DNA of 31,138 nucleotides from Schoenoplectus triqueter (Eukaryota > Streptophyta > Magnoliopsida > Poales > Cyperaceae). Shown in pieces: positions 29,041 to 31,138 of the stretch; position 1 is the first letter of the stretch; each line of letters starts with the position of its first letter. The stretch spans positions 1 to 31,138 of the forward strand of contig CAXKVV010001191.1 of assembly GCA_964058805.1 (NCBI GenBank), written 5' to 3'. Both the position numbers and the translations under genes were made by a program. The notes beneath the pieces were generated by a model that did not search any database, was not told the DNA's origin, and saw nothing but the letters and a program-made list of their open reading frames with translations.

Positions 29041-31138
29041 CATCTATCGCCTCGTTGAGGTTTGACTTTGCCACTCGACGTTGGCAGCGCCCCTCCCCCT
29101 TTTCACTATGCTATGTACGACCCGCTTGCCCCATCCCTTGTCAGCCGTACTCGGTTTTTACCTCATAAATATTTATCATCCCCCTTTAAAAGAGACCGCC
29201 ATGTCACCCTCTTTCGTTGTTTCATTTGGTTGCTCCGGAGTTGAGATTTAGATTCAAATTTCTGATAAGAACAATATTATTCAAATTTCAGTTTTTCCCG
29301 GTTGAAAGGAAAGAGGGAGGGCCGGCGTTGCTCAGATGAGGGAGGCGCTCAATCTTAACCAGTGTTGTGATTAACCTTGTCGGACCCCTTGTTGCTCACT
29401 GCCCTCTCTAATTTGTTCTGGTAATAACCCTAATTTTGGCCTTTGCTCTTCCATTCTGGCTGATCGATTGAACAGGGTGATGGATTTGGTTGTCGATTTG
29501 AGTTGCCCATCTCTGTTGTTTGATGTTGTACATGCTTGTTCTTGTGGGTTGGTTTTGGTATATTGATTACTGTCTGACCTATGCTGGTATATTTTCTCTG
29601 TTTACCAGTCGTGTGCTTCCTTTCTATTGCTGGTAATTATCTGATACTACACTTGGTCTATGTCTTGACTTGCCTCCTTTCATTTGGTCCCTTTCAATTG
29701 TGTGCTTGTACCAGTGACTGGTACAGCCCCTGGTTCTGGTCTGGTTGGTTATGAATGACTCACTCCTTGTTGTCTCTGTTGGTGATTGAAAACCTAATTT
29801 TTTTGTGCTTGTTGCCTTGGTTGTGTGTTCTGGTTTATGCTTGCTTGTGTTGCTGTCAGGTTGCCTGTTGCCTTGGTCGATCTTGATTTGTATATTGGGC
29901 TCCTTTGTTGGTGTCCATTTCCTTGTTGTTCTGGTTCGGTGCTGGGCTTTTGAACTGTGGCTATTGGGTTGTGATTAATTAGGCCTAAGTTTAATATTAA
30001 GGAAACCAGATTAAAATAGTAAAAGAGGATTATGCCCAAACTAAATATTATGGAATTAAGAGATAATTAGAAATTCTATTGGGTCGACTAATGAATTATA
30101 ATTAACAAAAATTTAATTAGGACTGTAATAATTAATTAAGGCCCAATATTAAAAAGTCTCAAGATAATTAAAAGTGATTAAATTAAAAAATGTAATTAAT
30201 CAATTGGAAGTCGTCCCGTAAGGTTAGGCGGTATCCATGGACTAATACGTAAACTTAAAGAAATGAGAAATGATTATATTTCTTGATCGCCCCCGTTACG
30301 GGATATCAATGCATTGACACAATTGATTCGGTAGTCAGCGTATGATCTCAAACACTAAAACACCAACACACTTAATAAAATAATAAGATTTAATTAAATT
30401 AAATTAAGTTAATCATGTTTCGTTAATTTCTGTCACATCTATTTTATTTTCATACAACAAACCTATAATTTATAAAAATAATATTAGTATGTAAAATAAA
30501 TTATAATTAAAGAATATGATACAAATAATTAAGATTTATAAAATATAATAATAGTTTATATTATAAAATATATATTAATCTTTTTTTTACTTTTAAAGAG
30601 AATAACATTAATTATATAATATTATATATTAATCAATTTCCCTATTTCTAAATAATTAATTATTCTAATCATAATCAAAATAATTAAGTGATAACATTAA
30701 GTTAAACTTAATAAATCCAAATAAAATTAAGTTAATCACATTAATCAAAATGCATATAATTTAAATTACAAAGTTTAAATAATAATACTCCCGCCTTCGA
30801 GTCCGGTATACCCTAACCTAATGTTAATAGGATACTCGTAAATTAATTTATTTTGACTTCCTAGGTTCTTGAAATTTATCAAAATAGATATAATATTGCA
30901 TGTAGACATGATAGGAGTAGATTATAATTATTAGGAAAATATTATTACTATCACTAATTATTAATTAAAGTCAGGTAGTTAATCATACATTAAAGGTATG
31001 GGAGTGCTGAGAGTTGGGCCGGGTAATTCTCAGTCTGAGGTTGTCTTGCATAACCAGACCGATATGGTTACGTACGGTGACCCATAGGCCCGTGGGACCC
31101 ACCGGTCTGTATATGTATTGCGCATCTTTGTCTGTCAG
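29041..31138. other. Right-edge region, possibly part of a large LTR element or an untranslated leader/intron
   Basis: 29240-29980 is T/G-rich (repeated CTTGTTG, GTTGCC, CTGGTT words) and looks like a long plant intron or an LTR/leader. From 29985 it changes sharply to AT-rich with TTAATTA words. 30210-30330 and 30780-31138 contain more GC-rich, pyrimidine/purine-balanced pieces resembling LTR sequence. No TG...CA pair, PBS, PPT or conserved domain is visible, so this is only a suspicion; the matching repeat would have to lie outside the window. Confidence 0.25.

Noticed and set aside
28741..29074. Ser/Leu/Pro-rich and Arg/Glu-rich open frames
   Set aside because: They are translations of the CT-rich low-complexity tract on either strand.

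Overview
The window is nuclear DNA of a flowering plant. The signs are an intron-containing type-A response regulator, a plant Ty1/copia retrotransposon primed by initiator tRNA-Met, a decayed copy of the plant delta-COP gene, and many AT-rich foldback MITEs in gene-poor, mostly AT-rich sequence. I cannot fix the species or decide monocot versus eudicot. I see only one gene that looks intact and coding: a 129-residue type-A cytokinin response regulator in four exons on the minus strand (22335-23038), with a TATA box at 23190-23197.

Left part (about 0.9-8.2 kb). Pieces of a minus-strand delta-COP (coatomer delta subunit, archain) gene are still readable: the N-terminal longin region (7261-7491), the next coding block (6259-6523), and the linker plus start of the mu-homology domain (4253-4542, continuing at 925-990). 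Introns are kept, so this is a duplicated gene copy and not a processed one. A 7-bp tandem duplication, further frameshifts and stops have broken it. Two transposons sit in it. One is a 3.26-kb copia element (991-4247, TSD TACTT) placed inside an exon. The other is a 441-bp hAT-type MITE (5638-6078, TSD GGTAAGGC).

The copia element has both LTRs, PBS, PPT and TSDs and an open gag. Its pol is dead: protease DSG is changed to DSR, three in-frame stops are present, and a deletion fuses the integrase zinc finger to the RT YVDD block. It would need help from other elements to move.

Middle part (8.2-22.3 kb). I find no convincing gene. Small decayed repeats (possible LINE and SINE traces, a MITE half), a more GC-rich block at 10.3-10.9 kb, and then a dense MITE zone at 13.5-21.4 kb. 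The MITEs include two head-to-tail copies that used the same target site, a MULE-type element with a perfect 9-bp TSD (20652-21404), a 1-kb foldback (about 19334-20394), and several elements set in TA/GA microsatellites.

Right part (23.0-31.1 kb). The response-regulator promoter is followed by another large foldback (24630-25097), AT-rich sequence without recognisable genes, a CT-rich tract (28840-29040), and a T/G-rich then AT-rich stretch to the edge. That last stretch may belong to a large LTR element cut by the window, but no repeat pair inside the window proves it. I found no CRISPR, operon or obvious new multigene system. The most interesting items are the layered transposon insertions in the delta-COP relic and the organisation of the MITE cluster.
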